Notes: generated by a model not told the origin, from the letters alone. A stretch of 64,000 nucleotides of DNA from Peristeroidobacter agariperforans (GCF_004138335.1 NZ_RYFW01000001.1:372001-436000); one strand, 5' to 3'; numbered from the stretch's first letter, positions 9,031-19,765 are shown. Program-made: numbers and translations.

Positions 9031-9716
9031 GCGTCCTCGCTTTGTTCATCGCGCACTTCCAGCACGTAGCCCATGCCACGCACCGTGTGCAGCAACGTCG
9101 GTTTGAAGGGATCGTCGAGCTTGCTACGCAGCCGTTTCACGGCCACCTCGACGACATTGGTGTCGCTATCGAAATTCACGTCCCACACCAGCTCGGCAAT
9201 GGTCGTCTTGGAAAGAATCTCGCCCTTGCGACGGGCGAGCGCCGCGAGCAACGCAAATTCCTTGGCGGTTAGATCGAGGCGCTGACCGTTGCGCCACGCC
9301 TTGCGCGCCAGCAGATCGATCTGAAGATCGGCGATGCGCAGTTGCATGGCCTCCTGGCCGCGACTGCGGCGAGTCAGTGCTTGCAGACGCGCCACCAGCT
9401 CGAGGAACGAGAACGGCTTGACGAGATAATCGTCCGCCCCTTCGCGCAGGCCACGCACACGATCGTCGACACGATCGCGTGCCGTCAGCATGATCACCGG
9501 CGTCTGGCGACGCTCGCGCAAGGCATGTAAGACGGAAAAGCCGTCGGTGCCAGGCAACATCACATCGAGCACGATCACGTCGTACTCATATTCGAGCGCC
9601 ATGTGTTTGCCATCGAGCCCGTCGCGCGCCACGTCCACGACGTAGCCCTGCTCACGCAGACCTCGCTCGAGATAGTCGGCCGTTTTCGGCTCATCTTCTA
9701 CGATCAGAACTTTCAT
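9027..9716 (-). CDS. OmpR-family response regulator of the efflux operon
   Basis: A 229-aa regulator with a receiver domain (acid pocket E7-D8, phospho-acceptor Asp51 in VIVLDVMLP, conserved Lys in LVKPF) and a C-terminal winged helix ([22 protein letters not shown] to [10 protein letters not shown]). It most resembles the CusR/CzcR/PcoR heavy-metal group. It is followed by its kinase with a 4-base overlap and preceded by the outer-membrane channel gene with a 29-base gap. It should activate the operon that contains it when phosphorylated. Confidence 0.9.
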   Translation of the reverse strand: MKVLIVEDEPKTADYLERGLREQGYVVDVARDGLDGKHMALEYEYDVIVLDVMLPGTDGFSVLHALRERRQTPVIMLTARDRVDDRVRGLREGADDYLVKPFSFLELVARLQALTRRSRGQEAMQLRIADLQIDLLARKAWRNGQRLDLTAKEFALLAALARRKGEILSKTTIAELVWDVNFDSDTNVVEVAVKRLRSKLDDPFKPTLLHTVRGMGYVLEVRDEQSEDA

Positions 9717-9745
9717 GGCATCGTCGCTATGGCGAGAAGAGATGG

Positions 9746-11158
9746 CTAACCTCCGGTCGGCGGCACCAGGCCCATCGATTCGTAAACGTTCACCAGCCGC
9801 ATGGAAACATCCGCGGTGGCCTGCGCCGCATTCAACTCGACCGCATAGACGCTGCGCTCGGCATCCAACACTTCGAGCAACGAGAGCGCACCGGCAGTGT
9901 ACTGCCGACGGGCGAGCTGGGCGGCGCGTCGTGCCGACTCCGCGGCTTGCGACAGTTCCTGTTGTCGAAGTTTACCCTGTGTGTACAACACCAGCGCCGT
10001 CTGGGTTTCCTGGAGCGCGGTGCGGGCGGTCTGCTCGTACGTCAAGTACGCCTGTTCCTGGACTGCGTCGGCGGCGTCGATGGCGGCGCGAATGCGGCCA
10101 AAATCGATCAATGGCGCCAGCAAGCCACCGCTGACCGACCAGGCGCGCGAGCCATTGTCGAGCAGGTCGCTGACGCGATTGTCCTCCACCCCGATCAAGC
10201 CGGCCAGCGTGATGCGAGGGTAGCGCAAAGCCGCGGCCACGTTCCTCTGCTCCGCCGCTGCGACCAAACGGCGCTCGGCGGCCTGCACATCGGGCCGCCG
10301 GGCGATGACGTCGGTGGGTGTCAGCAACACCCTTTCAGCATCGCTATCAGGCAACGCGCCCGGATCGGTGGTCGAGGCCGGCAGCATCGGGCGCAACGAG
10401 TCCGGCGTCGATGCGGTCAGCAGCACCAGTCTATAGCGCGCCGCCTCGGCCAGCTCGCGGGACTGAGGAATCTGCGATCGCGTAGTGCGCAGCGCCGAGA
10501 CCGTGCGCTCCAGATCGAGCCGACTGGACATGCCTTGGTCGAAGCGGGCCTGCGTAATGCGGACCGTTTCCTCCTGCGCCTGAGCGTTTCGCAGCGACAG
10601 CTCGGTCTGCACTTGATACAGCCGAAACTCGAGATAGCTGCGAATGACTTCGGCAATCAGCGCCAGGCGGACGCCGTCGCGATCGGACTGCACCGCTTGC
10701 AGCTCGGCATTGGCGGCGCGAGCTTCGGCGCGCAAGCGACCAAACAGGTCGATCTCCCAGCTGGCGCTTGCACTGGCCGACGCAGTCTCCTGGATCACCG
10801 AGGTATCGGTCCCGATACGCCGACCCCGCGAACGCTGCGCATCGACCGAGCCATCGATCTGCGGCGCCAGGTTCGCCAGCGCCGCGCGACGCTGAGCACG
10901 CACCTCACGCACTCGCGCCTCCGCAACGCGCAGATCAAGATTGCGCTGCTGAGCGAGATCGACCAGCTGATCGATCGTCGCATCGTCGAACGCTCGCCAC
11001 CACGTCAGCGCCGCGGCATCGGCGATCGTCGTCGGGCGCTGCTCGTCGACCCAGGACGATTGCAAATCATCGGGCAGCTGCTTGACCGGCGCACTGCAGG
11101 CGGTGAGCACGCCGAGTGCAACAGCAGATGTCACTCGAAACAATGCGCGACGGCTCAT
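9746..11158 (-). CDS. outer-membrane efflux lipoprotein, NodT/OprM type
   Basis: A 470-aa TolC-fold channel. The N-terminus is a lipoprotein signal with lipobox LTAC (Cys21). Two OEP repeats follow, with the heptad-rich [18 protein letters not shown] and the repeated [13 protein letters not shown]-type coiled-coil segments. The start overlaps the RND pump stop by 4 bases. It is the exit channel of the tripartite pump made by the two preceding genes. NodT-type channels commonly sit next to two-component systems in metal or drug efflux operons. Confidence 0.9.
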   Translation of the reverse strand: MSRRALFRVTSAVALGVLTACSAPVKQLPDDLQSSWVDEQRPTTIADAAALTWWRAFDDATIDQLVDLAQQRNLDLRVAEARVREVRAQRRAALANLAPQIDGSVDAQRSRGRRIGTDTSVIQETASASASASWEIDLFGRLRAEARAANAELQAVQSDRDGVRLALIAEVIRSYLEFRLYQVQTELSLRNAQAQEETVRITQARFDQGMSSRLDLERTVSALRTTRSQIPQSRELAEAARYRLVLLTASTPDSLRPMLPASTTDPGALPDSDAERVLLTPTDVIARRPDVQAAERRLVAAAEQRNVAAALRYPRITLAGLIGVEDNRVSDLLDNGSRAWSVSGGLLAPLIDFGRIRAAIDAADAVQEQAYLTYEQTARTALQETQTALVLYTQGKLRQQELSQAAESARRAAQLARRQYTAGALSLLEVLDAERSVYAVELNAAQATADVSMRLVNVYESMGLVPPTGG

Positions 11159-14100
11159 CGCGCAGGCTCCGGATGTGGAAGTGCCGGCGTGTCGGGCTGA
11201 GCCTCGCGCTGTTTCCTATGAAACAGTCGATCGAGCGCCAGATAGATCACCGGCGTCGAGAACAGCGTCAGGATCTGGCTGATGACCAGGCCGCCGAAGA
11301 TTGCGACGCCGAGCGGCTGACGCAACTCCGAGCCAGTACCGAAACCGAGCATCAGCGGGATCGCGCCGAGCATGGCGGCCAGTGTGGTCATGATGATGGG
11401 ACGGAAGCGCACCAGACACGCCTCGTGAATCGCATCGAGCGGCGACAAGCCATTCCTGCGCTGACGCTCCAGCGCGAAGTCCACCATCAAGATGCCGTTC
11501 TTCTTCACGATGCCGATCAACAGCACCACGCCGATCAGCGCCATGATGGAAAAGTCGGTCTTCGCCAGCCACAACGCCAGCACCGCGCCGACGCCCGCCG
11601 AGGGCAGCGTCGACAGAATCGTCAGCGGGTGCACGAAGCTTTCGTACAGCACGCCGAGAATGATGTACACGGCGATCAACGCGCCCAGGATCAGCAGCGG
11701 CTGCGTGGCCAGCGACTTCTGAAACTCCTGCGCCGTGCCACGGAAGTTGCCGCTGATGGTGGCCGGCATGCCAAGCTCGGCTTGGGCCTGCGCAATCAGC
11801 GTAACAGCTTCCCCCAGCGCCACCCCTGGCGCGAGATTGAAAGAGAGCGTGACCGAAGGAAACATTCCGTCATGTGTGATCGACAGCGGACCGGTGTCCG
11901 GCGGTTCCATGCGTGCGACGGCCGCCAGCGGCACCATCTGCCCCGTCAACGGCGAGCGCAAATAGAAGTTCTGCAGGCTCTCGGCGCGGCCGCGCTGAGT
12001 CGGATCGATCTCCAGGATGATTCTGTATTGGTTGGTCTCGGTCTGATACTCGCTGATCTGACGCTGCCCGAACGCGTCGTACAACACCTGATCGATATCG
12101 ACCGTGCGCAGCCCAAAGCGAGCAGCCGCTGCGCGATCTATAGTCAGGCGCGTGACCGACGCGCCCAGCTGCAAATCGTCGGAAACGTCACGCAGCTGAT
12201 CGTAGCTCTGTAACTTCTCCGCCAACCGTCGCGCGGACTCGGCGAGCTCGCCACTTTCCGGCCCTCGCAGCACATAAAGATATTGCGCGCGGCCGCCACC
12301 GGCGCCGAGATTGATGTCCTGCGACGTGCGCATGAACATTTGCAGACCGGGGATGCCCATCAACTTCGGCCGCATCCGCCCGATGAATTCTTCGGCGGAG
12401 ACATCGCGAGCGCCTCGATCCTTGAGCACGACGAAGATGCGGCCGCTCGCCATGCTGGAGCTGCCGAGGCCGCCGCCCACGACATGCGCGATCGCTTGCA
12501 CGGCCGGGTCCTGCGCGATGATGCCCGCGGCGACCTGCTGCTTCTGTTTCATGTCTTCGAAGGAGATATCCTCGGCGCCCTGGGTGCTCACGAAGATGAA
12601 GGCCGTGTCCTGCAGCGGGAAGAAGCCTTTGGGAATGAATACGTAGCCCAGCACGGCGACCGCAACTGTCGCGCCGAAACTGATCAGCACGGTGCGCTGG
12701 TGCGCCAGCGCCCACTGCAACGCCCGGTCATATCGTGCGACCAGTCGTTGCGCCACGCCCTGCTCCGCGTGATGTTTCATCGGTCTCATGAAACGCGACG
12801 CCAGCATCGGCGCGAGCGTCAGCGAGGCGACCACGGAGATCAGGATCGCCACCGTCATGGTCACGGCGAACTCACGGAACAAACGTCCAACGACGCCGCC
12901 CATGAACAGCAACGGCACGAATGCCGCGATCAGCGAGAAGCTGATCGACACAACCGTGAAGCCGATCTCGGCGGCTCCCTTACGGGCTGCGTCCAGCATC
13001 GACTCGCCGGCTTCCAGATGTCGATGAATGTTTTCTACGACGACGATAGCGTCATCGACCACGAATCCCACTGCGACGACCAGCGCCACCAACGTAAGAT
13101 TATTGAGACTGAAGCCGAGCAGATACATGGCGCCGACCGTCGTCAGCAACGCCACTGCGAGCACCGCCGCGACGATGGCCGTGGCGGATAGCTGCCGCAG
13201 GAACACTCCCATGATCACGACGACCAGCAACGCCGTCACCACCAGGGTGACTTCGACTTCGTGCAACGACGCGCGGATCGTGCGAGTGCGATCATTGATG
13301 ACCTCCAGCTCCACACTCGCAGGCAGCAGCTTCTGCAACTCGGGCAGCGCCTCGCGGACGCGATCGGCGGTTGCGACGATGTTCGCGCCAGGTTGCCGAC
13401 GGATGATGAAGTGAATGCCGGGCTTGCCGTTCTGCCAGGCCTGGACATATTCGTTTTCTGCTCCGAACGTCACAGTGGCCACATCGCGCAGGAACACCGG
13501 CGCGTTGGCGCGATACGCGACGATCAGATTGCCGTAATCCTGCGGAGTGAAAATCTGATCGTTGGTCTGCAGCGTCGAGATCCGATCGGCGCCGAACAGC
13601 GCGCCTTTGGCCTGGTTGACGCTGGCGGCTTGAGTCGCCTGCCGCAGGTCGGCCAGCGTCAGGCCCAGCGCGGCGAGCTTTTCGGGCGCTGCTTGAATGC
13701 GCATCGCCGGCTTGCGTTGACCGTTGATCGGAGCTTCCGCGACGCCTTCGATCTGGCTCAACTGACGGCCGACGACAGTCTCGGCGATATCGCTCAACTC
13801 GGTGAGCGTCATCAACTCGGACTGCATGCGCACGACCAGGATCGGACCGTCGTTGGGATTGACCTTGCGCCACGTTGGCAGATTCGGCAGGTCCGCCGGC
13901 AGCCGGCCCGAAGCAGCATTGATCGCGGCCTGCACTTCCTGCGCGGCCACGTCGATGTCCTTGTTCAGCACGAATTGCAGCGTGATGCTGGTGCTGCCGA
14001 GCGTGCTGCTCGAAGTCATGTCAGTGATGCCGGGCACCGAGCTGAGCTGCACTTCCAAAGGAGTGGCGACGGCGGACGCCATCGTCTCCGGGCTCGCGCC

Positions 14101-14310
14101 GGGCAGGTTGGCGCTGATCTGCATGGTCGGCAGCTCGGCTTCCGGCATTGGCGCGACGGGCAGCAACGGAAACGCAACGATGCCCAATAGCACGATACCG
14201 ATGGTCAGCAACGTAGTGCCGATGGGATGTTTGATGAACCAGTCGGACAAGCCCGGTCGAGTGAGACTGGCTTGCGCTCGACTGGCCTGCGTCGAGAGGT
14301 TGTCGCTCAT
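11155..14310 (-). CDS. RND efflux transporter, HAE-1 family (MdtC/MuxB-like)
   Basis: A 1051-aa inner-membrane proton antiporter. An N-terminal helix (KHPIGTTLLTIGIVLLGIVAFPLLPVA) is followed by the large periplasmic porter domain, and the pattern repeats in the second half. The proton-relay pair is present in GFVVDDAIVVVEN (TM4), and GIVKKNGILMVDF marks the matching C-terminal helix block. The PEAELPTMQI segment and gapped LPNLPTWRKVNP are typical of MdtB/MdtC-like pumps for drugs and bile-salt-like compounds. Overlaps of 4 bases with both neighbours show tight coupling in the operon. Confidence 0.92.
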   Translation of the reverse strand: MSDNLSTQASRAQASLTRPGLSDWFIKHPIGTTLLTIGIVLLGIVAFPLLPVAPMPEAELPTMQISANLPGASPETMASAVATPLEVQLSSVPGITDMTSSSTLGSTSITLQFVLNKDIDVAAQEVQAAINAASGRLPADLPNLPTWRKVNPNDGPILVVRMQSELMTLTELSDIAETVVGRQLSQIEGVAEAPINGQRKPAMRIQAAPEKLAALGLTLADLRQATQAASVNQAKGALFGADRISTLQTNDQIFTPQDYGNLIVAYRANAPVFLRDVATVTFGAENEYVQAWQNGKPGIHFIIRRQPGANIVATADRVREALPELQKLLPASVELEVINDRTRTIRASLHEVEVTLVVTALLVVVIMGVFLRQLSATAIVAAVLAVALLTTVGAMYLLGFSLNNLTLVALVVAVGFVVDDAIVVVENIHRHLEAGESMLDAARKGAAEIGFTVVSISFSLIAAFVPLLFMGGVVGRLFREFAVTMTVAILISVVASLTLAPMLASRFMRPMKHHAEQGVAQRLVARYDRALQWALAHQRTVLISFGATVAVAVLGYVFIPKGFFPLQDTAFIFVSTQGAEDISFEDMKQKQQVAAGIIAQDPAVQAIAHVVGGGLGSSSMASGRIFVVLKDRGARDVSAEEFIGRMRPKLMGIPGLQMFMRTSQDINLGAGGGRAQYLYVLRGPESGELAESARRLAEKLQSYDQLRDVSDDLQLGASVTRLTIDRAAAARFGLRTVDIDQVLYDAFGQRQISEYQTETNQYRIILEIDPTQRGRAESLQNFYLRSPLTGQMVPLAAVARMEPPDTGPLSITHDGMFPSVTLSFNLAPGVALGEAVTLIAQAQAELGMPATISGNFRGTAQEFQKSLATQPLLILGALIAVYIILGVLYESFVHPLTILSTLPSAGVGAVLALWLAKTDFSIMALIGVVLLIGIVKKNGILMVDFALERQRRNGLSPLDAIHEACLVRFRPIIMTTLAAMLGAIPLMLGFGTGSELRQPLGVAIFGGLVISQILTLFSTPVIYLALDRLFHRKQREAQPDTPALPHPEPAR

Positions 14311-15503
14311 CGGCCTGCACTCCCTCGCAGCCGCGACCTCTGCGCATCGGAAACCAGCGCCGTGGGACTGGCCCCTGCGACCAGCTTCACCGTCGCGTTC
14401 GGCGTGAGACGCGAATGACCGTCGGTGACGACACTGTCGCCCTTCGCGAGGCCCGCAGTAATGACGCTGATCTCATCGTTGCTGTAGCCAACTTGCACCG
14501 GTACGACTTCAGCTTTCTGCTCGCGCACGCGGAACACGAACGGCCCTTCCAAACCCTGTCGCACGCTGCGCGTTGGCACGACCAGCGCGTTGCCGCTCAC
14601 TCCCGTCTGCAAGCGCACGGTCACGAACTGCCCGGGCCAAAGCTTGTCCTGCGTGTTTGTAAACTCGGCGCGCAAACGAATCGTGCCGGTGCTCGCGTCG
14701 ACTTGATTGTCGATCGTGGTGAGCTTGCCTTCGGCGAGCAGCACGCCACCGTCGCGATCGAACGCTCCGACATGGGCGAACGAGTCGCCATGCGTCAGGC
14801 CCTGCAGTCGACCCAGCAGTTCCTGCGGCAACGTGAAAATGACGGAGATGGGATCGACCTGCGTGACGGCCACCAAACCGTCGGCGTCGCCCACCTGCAC
14901 CAGGTTGCCCGGATCGACGCGACGCAGGCCGACGCGTCCGTTCACCGGCGATGTGATCTTGGTGAACGACAGTTGTACTTGTTGAGCCGCAATGGTCGCT
15001 TCGTTGGCGCGAATCGCCGCTTCGAGCTGCTCGACCAGCGCGACCTGCTGCTCGACGGTCTGTCGTGAGATCGCTTCTTCGGCGAGCAGATTGTCGTAAC
15101 GTGACTTGTCGAGCTCGGCGGCTTTCAGCTGAGCTTCGTTGCGCGCCTTTTCCGCTTCGGCCTGTCGCAGATTTGCGAGGATGGTGCGATCGTCGATGCG
15201 CGCCAGCAGCTGGCCGCGCTTCACGTGCTGCCCCTCCTCGAACAGTACCTCGGTGACGATGCCGCTGACCTGCGGACGTAAAATCACATTGTGCAATGAC
15301 TGAACGGTGCCGATGCCCGCAGCCAATTGCGGAACATCCTTTTGCTCGACCGTGACGACCGACACCGGCACGGGTGGTCGTCCCATCGGCGGATCCGCAG
15401 CCAGCGAGCTGGACAACAGCCGATAGGCGATCAGCAAAACGACGGCAGCGGCCACGGCTGCGCCAACGAGGGCGCCGCGAGATTGAGGGAGTCGAATGGA
15501 CAT
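14307..15503 (-). CDS. RND periplasmic adaptor (membrane fusion protein)
   Basis: First gene of the operon; about 398 aa from ATG 15503 (MSIRLPQSRG). An in-frame ATG at 15545 would add 14 residues, but the membrane/signal helix (ALVGAAVAAAVVLLIAYRLL) fits the shorter start better; neither has a strong ribosome site. Typical adaptor layout: lipoyl half-motifs around VLFEEGQHVKRGQLLARID and VNGRVGLRRVDPGNLVQVGD on either side of a helical hairpin (residues about 110-180), then beta-barrel and membrane-proximal domains. It joins the RND pump to the outer-membrane channel in the periplasm. Confidence 0.88.
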   Translation of the reverse strand: MSIRLPQSRGALVGAAVAAAVVLLIAYRLLSSSLAADPPMGRPPVPVSVVTVEQKDVPQLAAGIGTVQSLHNVILRPQVSGIVTEVLFEEGQHVKRGQLLARIDDRTILANLRQAEAEKARNEAQLKAAELDKSRYDNLLAEEAISRQTVEQQVALVEQLEAAIRANEATIAAQQVQLSFTKITSPVNGRVGLRRVDPGNLVQVGDADGLVAVTQVDPISVIFTLPQELLGRLQGLTHGDSFAHVGAFDRDGGVLLAEGKLTTIDNQVDASTGTIRLRAEFTNTQDKLWPGQFVTVRLQTGVSGNALVVPTRSVRQGLEGPFVFRVREQKAEVVPVQVGYSNDEISVITAGLAKGDSVVTDGHSRLTPNATVKLVAGASPTALVSDAQRSRLRGSAGR

Positions 15504-15634
15504 GGCGATGGACGAGCAAGCCTCTAAGGAGGCCCTCAGCAACATAGCCCAGCCGCCGGCACCGGAATATGACGAGCAGCTTACGGAGCTGTCAGGATCG
15601 CCGGGGTGAGAATTGCTGAACGGGCAATAAGTTA

Positions 15635-15667
15635 CACCTTCCCGGGCGAGCCTCGCCCGGGAAGGTG
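15635..15667 (-). terminator. 33-base near-perfect palindrome, likely terminator
   Basis: Arms of 16 bases (CACCTTCCCGGGCGAG and its exact complement) flank a single central base, so the folded form would have about 14 bp and a 5-base loop. It lies 27 bases beyond the minus-strand stop of the serine hydrolase, and on that strand is followed by TAACTTATTG. It also separates this gene from the efflux operon start. Confidence 0.65.
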
Positions 15668-15694
15668 CCTGCCCTGGATAAACGTAGCGCCCGG

Positions 15695-16948
15695 CTACTC
15701 TTCGACAATCGATTGATAGGTCAGAGCACGCGACACGGCACGCAGGTCGGGCATGTCATCGCCGCGCTGCTGGATCATGCCGACCACGATCAACTCATAC
15801 ACCGGATCGATCCAGAACCAGGTGCCCGCGAAACCGCCCCAATAGTAGGTACCTTCACCCTCGTAGCCGCCGGCGGCTGCCGGATTCTCGACCACCGCGA
15901 AATCCAACCCGAAGCCCGTGCCCGGCCCCATGGTGCGCGCCGACTCGGGCAGCATGTTGGTGCGCATGAGCTTCACCGTAAGCGGCGACAGGATGCGCTG
16001 ACCGTCGAGCGCACCGCCATTGAGCAGCATCTGGCAGAAACGCATGTAATCGCTGGCTGTCGACACCAGGCCGCCGCCGCCGGACGGGAACACCGGTGGC
16101 TTGGAATAGTCGGCGACGCCGGGATGCTTGACGCTCTTGTCGTCCTTGCCGCGGTAATAGAACTCGGCGAAGCGGTTCATCTTCGCAGCGGGCACGTAGA
16201 ACGCCGTGTCCACCATCTGCAGCGGTCCAAACACGTGCTGCTGCAAAAAGTCGGGGAACGTCTGGCCGGACAATTTCTCGACCAGATAACCCTGCACATC
16301 CACCGCTACGCTGTAATGCCAGCGCTCGCCGGGCTGGAACAGCAGCGGCGTCTTGCCCAGCCGCTCGATGAAGGTCTGCATCGGCTGGCCCTGGTCGAAC
16401 ACTTTGTTTTCCACGTACTGCTTGTCGACCGCGGTGCCGCCGAAGAAGCCGTAGGTGAGACCGCCCGAATGTGACATCAGCTCGCGCATGGTCATCGGAT
16501 GATTGCTGGGCACGGTCGTGACGGCGCCATTGGCCGGATCGACTTTTGCGACCTTCAGGTCGGCGAACTCGGGAATATATTTGGACACCGGATCGTTCAG
16601 CTGCCACTTGCCCTGCTCGAACAGGATCATCATGGCGACGCCGGTGATGGGCTTGGTCATGGAATAGATGCGGAAGATGCTGTCCTTCTGCATCGGCGTG
16701 CCGTTTTCCAGCTCGCGCTTACCGGCCGCTTCCAGGTGCACGACCTTGCCTTTCCTCGCCACCATGGTCACGACGCCCGACACCTCGCCGCGCTCGGCGA
16801 GCGATTTCATTTCGGCCGTGAGCAGCTTGAGTCGCTGCGACGACATGCCCACGGCTTCGGGGCGCGCAGTGCCGAGATCTGCGGCCCCGGCGCTGCCGAC
16901 GACGAACGCGAGCAGCAACGAACAAAAGAAGCGACGTGCAAGCTTCAT
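15695..16948 (-). CDS. secreted serine hydrolase, class-C beta-lactamase/EstB family
   Basis: A 417-aa product from ATG 16948, preceded by GGGGGA at a normal distance; a further upstream TTG is not needed. The signal peptide is MKLARRFFCSLLLAFVVGSAGA. The SxxK nucleophile motif is SMTK in FRIYSMTKPITGVAMM, and HYSVAVDVQGYLVEKL carries the Tyr equivalent. YYWGGFAGTWFWIDP near the end replaces the KTG motif, as in EstB-like esterases and related penicillin-binding hydrolases. It probably acts in the periplasm or outside as an esterase or peptidase. True beta-lactamase activity is possible but not indicated. Confidence 0.82.
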   Translation of the reverse strand: MKLARRFFCSLLLAFVVGSAGAADLGTARPEAVGMSSQRLKLLTAEMKSLAERGEVSGVVTMVARKGKVVHLEAAGKRELENGTPMQKDSIFRIYSMTKPITGVAMMILFEQGKWQLNDPVSKYIPEFADLKVAKVDPANGAVTTVPSNHPMTMRELMSHSGGLTYGFFGGTAVDKQYVENKVFDQGQPMQTFIERLGKTPLLFQPGERWHYSVAVDVQGYLVEKLSGQTFPDFLQQHVFGPLQMVDTAFYVPAAKMNRFAEFYYRGKDDKSVKHPGVADYSKPPVFPSGGGGLVSTASDYMRFCQMLLNGGALDGQRILSPLTVKLMRTNMLPESARTMGPGTGFGLDFAVVENPAAAGGYEGEGTYYWGGFAGTWFWIDPVYELIVVGMIQQRGDDMPDLRAVSRALTYQSIVEE

Positions 16949-17133
16949 GAGTCCCCCAAACAAGATCGAGGTAGTGTTCCGGCGCGCCGCTTCCAGAAGC
17001 TGCGACCACCGCCGTATGAGTTCGAGTTGGCATCGAGAGTGTAGTCATACGCAGCGGTCGAAAGAAACCGCGCACTGCCGGGCGTGCTGCCAGTTTCGCT
17101 GTACGAGCCGGCCTCTCGTGATTGCCCCGTGCG

Positions 17134-19695
17134 ATGGTCGATAATGGCCGCGTGAACCGATCAGCTGCTCTACCCATCGAAGCCGCGCTGCCCGACCTGA
17201 GGCGCGCCCTGGCCGAACATCGCAACGTCGTCCTGCAGGCCCCGCCTGGCGCGGGCAAATCGACCGGCGTGCCGCTGGCGCTGCTGCCCGAACGATGGCG
17301 CGGCGATGCTCGCATCGTGATGCTCGAGCCTCGACGGCTCGCGGCCCGGGCCGTCGCCACTCGCATGGCGCAGACGCTGGGTGAGCCGGTCGGGCGCACC
17401 GTCGGCTTTCGCACCCGGCTGGAAACCAAGGTGACCAAAGACACGCGCATCGAGGTCGTCACCGAAGGCATTCTGACTCGCTGGCTGCAACGCGACCCGA
17501 CGCTGGAAGACGTCGCGCTGGTGATCTTCGACGAGTTCCACGAGCGCAGCTTGAATGCCGACCTTGGCCTCGCGCTTTGCCTCGATGCTCAGGAAACAGT
17601 GCGTGAGGATCTGCGTTTGTTGGTGATGTCGGCCACGCTCGACGGTGCGGCGGTTGCGAAGTTACTTGGCGCTGCCCCTATCGTTACAGCCGAAGGCCGC
17701 GCGTTTCCGGTAACGACACACTATCGAGAACGCCTGGATGTGCGCAGCTCTCGGCCGCAGTACGAAGACATGGCGCAAATCGTTGCCCGCACCATCGCAC
17801 GCGCCATCGAAGATGAGCCGGGAGATGTCCTGGCCTTCCTTCCCGGCCAGGGAGAGATACGCCGTGCGCAGCGCTTCCTGGAAGAAACATCGCTGCCGCC
17901 GGGCGTGAGAGTGTTACCGCTGTTCGGCGAGCTTGCGGCGCAGGAACAGGATGCCGCGATCCAGCCCAGCCGTAGCGGCGAACGCAAGATCGTGCTGGCC
18001 ACCAACATTGCCGAAACGAGCCTCACGATCGAAGGGGTGCGCATCGTGGTCGACAGCGGCCAGGAGCGGCGCTCGCGTTTCGATCCTGTGACCGGCATGA
18101 GCCGCCTGGAGCTCGGCAGCATTTCCCGCGCTTCCGCCGATCAGCGCCGGGGCCGAGCCGGCCGCATTCAAGCAGGCGTGTGCTACCGGCTCTGGAGCGA
18201 AGTCGAACATTCGGCGCTCCCTGCGCAAACGGCGCCGGAGATCGTCGGCGCCGATCTCGCGCCGTTGGCGTTGGAGCTGGCCAATTGGGGAATTGCCGAC
18301 CCGGGCGCGCTGCGTTGGCTCGATCCGCCACCATCGGCGACCTTCGCGCAAGCGCGCGATCTGCTTCGTTCTCTCGATGCGATCGCGGCTGACGGTCGCG
18401 TGACCGACCACGGTCGCACGTTGGCACGGATGTCCACTCATCCTCGCCTTGCGCACATGGTCGTGCGCGGGACAGAGATGGGATTGCGAACCACATCGCT
18501 GCAGATCGCGGCCGTGCTCGGCGAGCGCGACCTGCTGCGCACTCAAGGCCAGGATAGAAACGTCGACCTGCGTTTTCGCGTCGAGGCATTGCGTGGCGAG
18601 CGCAGCCTGCCCGCCGGCGTCTCCATCGACCAGGGCGCAAAGCAACGAGCGCTGCGGAGTATCGATCTGCTTGCCAGGCAGTTGGAACAGCCGCGCAACG
18701 ACAATACGAAACTCGGCGACCTGGACGTCGGCCGTCTGCTCGCGCTCGCCTACCCGGATCGCATCGCGCAGTCTCGCGGCGCGGGCGGACGATATTTGTT
18801 ATCGAACGGTCGTGGCGCGCAGTTGCCGCCGGCGCAAAGCCTGTCGCAGGCGGAATTCCTCGTGGTCGCCGATCTCGATGCGGGCGATCGCGAGGCCCTG
18901 ATCCGGCTCGCCGCGCCCCTTACTCGCGACCAGCTCGAGGCTGACTTCGCGTCGCACATCGAACACCGCGAGCGTTTCGAGTGGGACTCACGCGAGCAGA
19001 GTGTGGCGGCTCAGGATGAGCGCTGGCTCGGCGCATTGAAATTATACGAACGTCGAATCGACAAGCCCGATCCTGCACGGATGCTTGACGCCATGCTGGC
19101 AGGCGTGCGCGAGCTGGGGCTCGCCGCCCTGCCGTGGACCAAGCCGGCCCGCGCGCTGCAGACTCGATTGGTTTTCGCGAAGCGCTTCGACGAGCGTGCG
19201 CCCGCACCCTGGCCCGATGTGAGCGATAACGCTTTGATGGAACATCTCGATGACTGGCTGGCGCCGTGGCTCACCGACATGAGCCGGCGCGATCATCTGA
19301 CACGCCTGGATCTGCACGGCATCCTCATGTCATTGCTCGACTGGAATGCGCAGCAGCGCCTGGAAATGTTTGCGCCGACGCATCTAGCGGTACCGAGTGG
19401 CTCGCGCATCCCCATCGATTACACCGAAGAGTCACCGACTGTCGCCGTACGCCTGCAAGAGGTTTTCGGCATGCACGAAACGCCGTCCGTCGCCGAAGGC
19501 CGCGTGCCCCTGACGCTGCAATTGCTCTCGCCGGCCCATCGCCCGGTTCAGGTCACGCGCGACCTGGTGAGCTTCTGGGCCCGCGGCTACCTGGATGTAA
19601 AAAAGGAGCTGAAGGGGCGTTATCCAAAGCATTACTGGCCCGACGATCCCCTCACCGCCCAGGCCACCGCACGGGCCAAGCCCCGGCCGCGCTAA
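17134..19695 (+). CDS. hrpB: ATP-dependent DEAH-box helicase HrpB
   Basis: About 853 aa. The helicase core has Walker A APPGAGKST, the Walker B variant DEFHERSLN, SAT in VMSATLDG, and motif VI QRRGRAGRIQAG. This is followed by the HA2-like region and the HrpB-specific C-terminal domain. The reading frame is open further upstream to a TTG at 17122; ATG 17134 and GTG 17152 are both possible starts, and no ribosome site decides between them. HrpB is common in proteobacteria and its RNA substrate is unsettled. The stop is followed by the first copy of a palindromic repeat. Confidence 0.92.
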   Translation: MVDNGRVNRSAALPIEAALPDLRRALAEHRNVVLQAPPGAGKSTGVPLALLPERWRGDARIVMLEPRRLAARAVATRMAQTLGEPVGRTVGFRTRLETKVTKDTRIEVVTEGILTRWLQRDPTLEDVALVIFDEFHERSLNADLGLALCLDAQETVREDLRLLVMSATLDGAAVAKLLGAAPIVTAEGRAFPVTTHYRERLDVRSSRPQYEDMAQIVARTIARAIEDEPGDVLAFLPGQGEIRRAQRFLEETSLPPGVRVLPLFGELAAQEQDAAIQPSRSGERKIVLATNIAETSLTIEGVRIVVDSGQERRSRFDPVTGMSRLELGSISRASADQRRGRAGRIQAGVCYRLWSEVEHSALPAQTAPEIVGADLAPLALELANWGIADPGALRWLDPPPSATFAQARDLLRSLDAIAADGRVTDHGRTLARMSTHPRLAHMVVRGTEMGLRTTSLQIAAVLGERDLLRTQGQDRNVDLRFRVEALRGERSLPAGVSIDQGAKQRALRSIDLLARQLEQPRNDNTKLGDLDVGRLLALAYPDRIAQSRGAGGRYLLSNGRGAQLPPAQSLSQAEFLVVADLDAGDREALIRLAAPLTRDQLEADFASHIEHRERFEWDSREQSVAAQDERWLGALKLYERRIDKPDPARMLDAMLAGVRELGLAALPWTKPARALQTRLVFAKRFDERAPAPWPDVSDNALMEHLDDWLAPWLTDMSRRDHLTRLDLHGILMSLLDWNAQQRLEMFAPTHLAVPSGSRIPIDYTEESPTVAVRLQEVFGMHETPSVAEGRVPLTLQLLSPAHRPVQVTRDLVSFWARGYLDVKKELKGRYPKHYWPDDPLTAQATARAKPRPR

Positions 19696-19730
19696 AGCGG
19701 GTAGAATCGGTGCGCGCCTAAATTATCAGT

Positions 19731-19765
19731 GGGTACATGGATGTACCCCGCCGCCTCGGGCGGCG
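19731..19765. repeat. dispersed palindromic repeat, copy 1
   Basis: GGGTACATGGATGTACCC forms 8-base arms around GG and is directly followed by a second GC hairpin (CGCCGCC, loop TCG, GGCGGCG). It sits between hrpB and the DUF4404 gene, with a second copy after acsA. The tandem-hairpin form and intergenic 3' position suggest a REP-like element or terminator. Confidence 0.6.
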
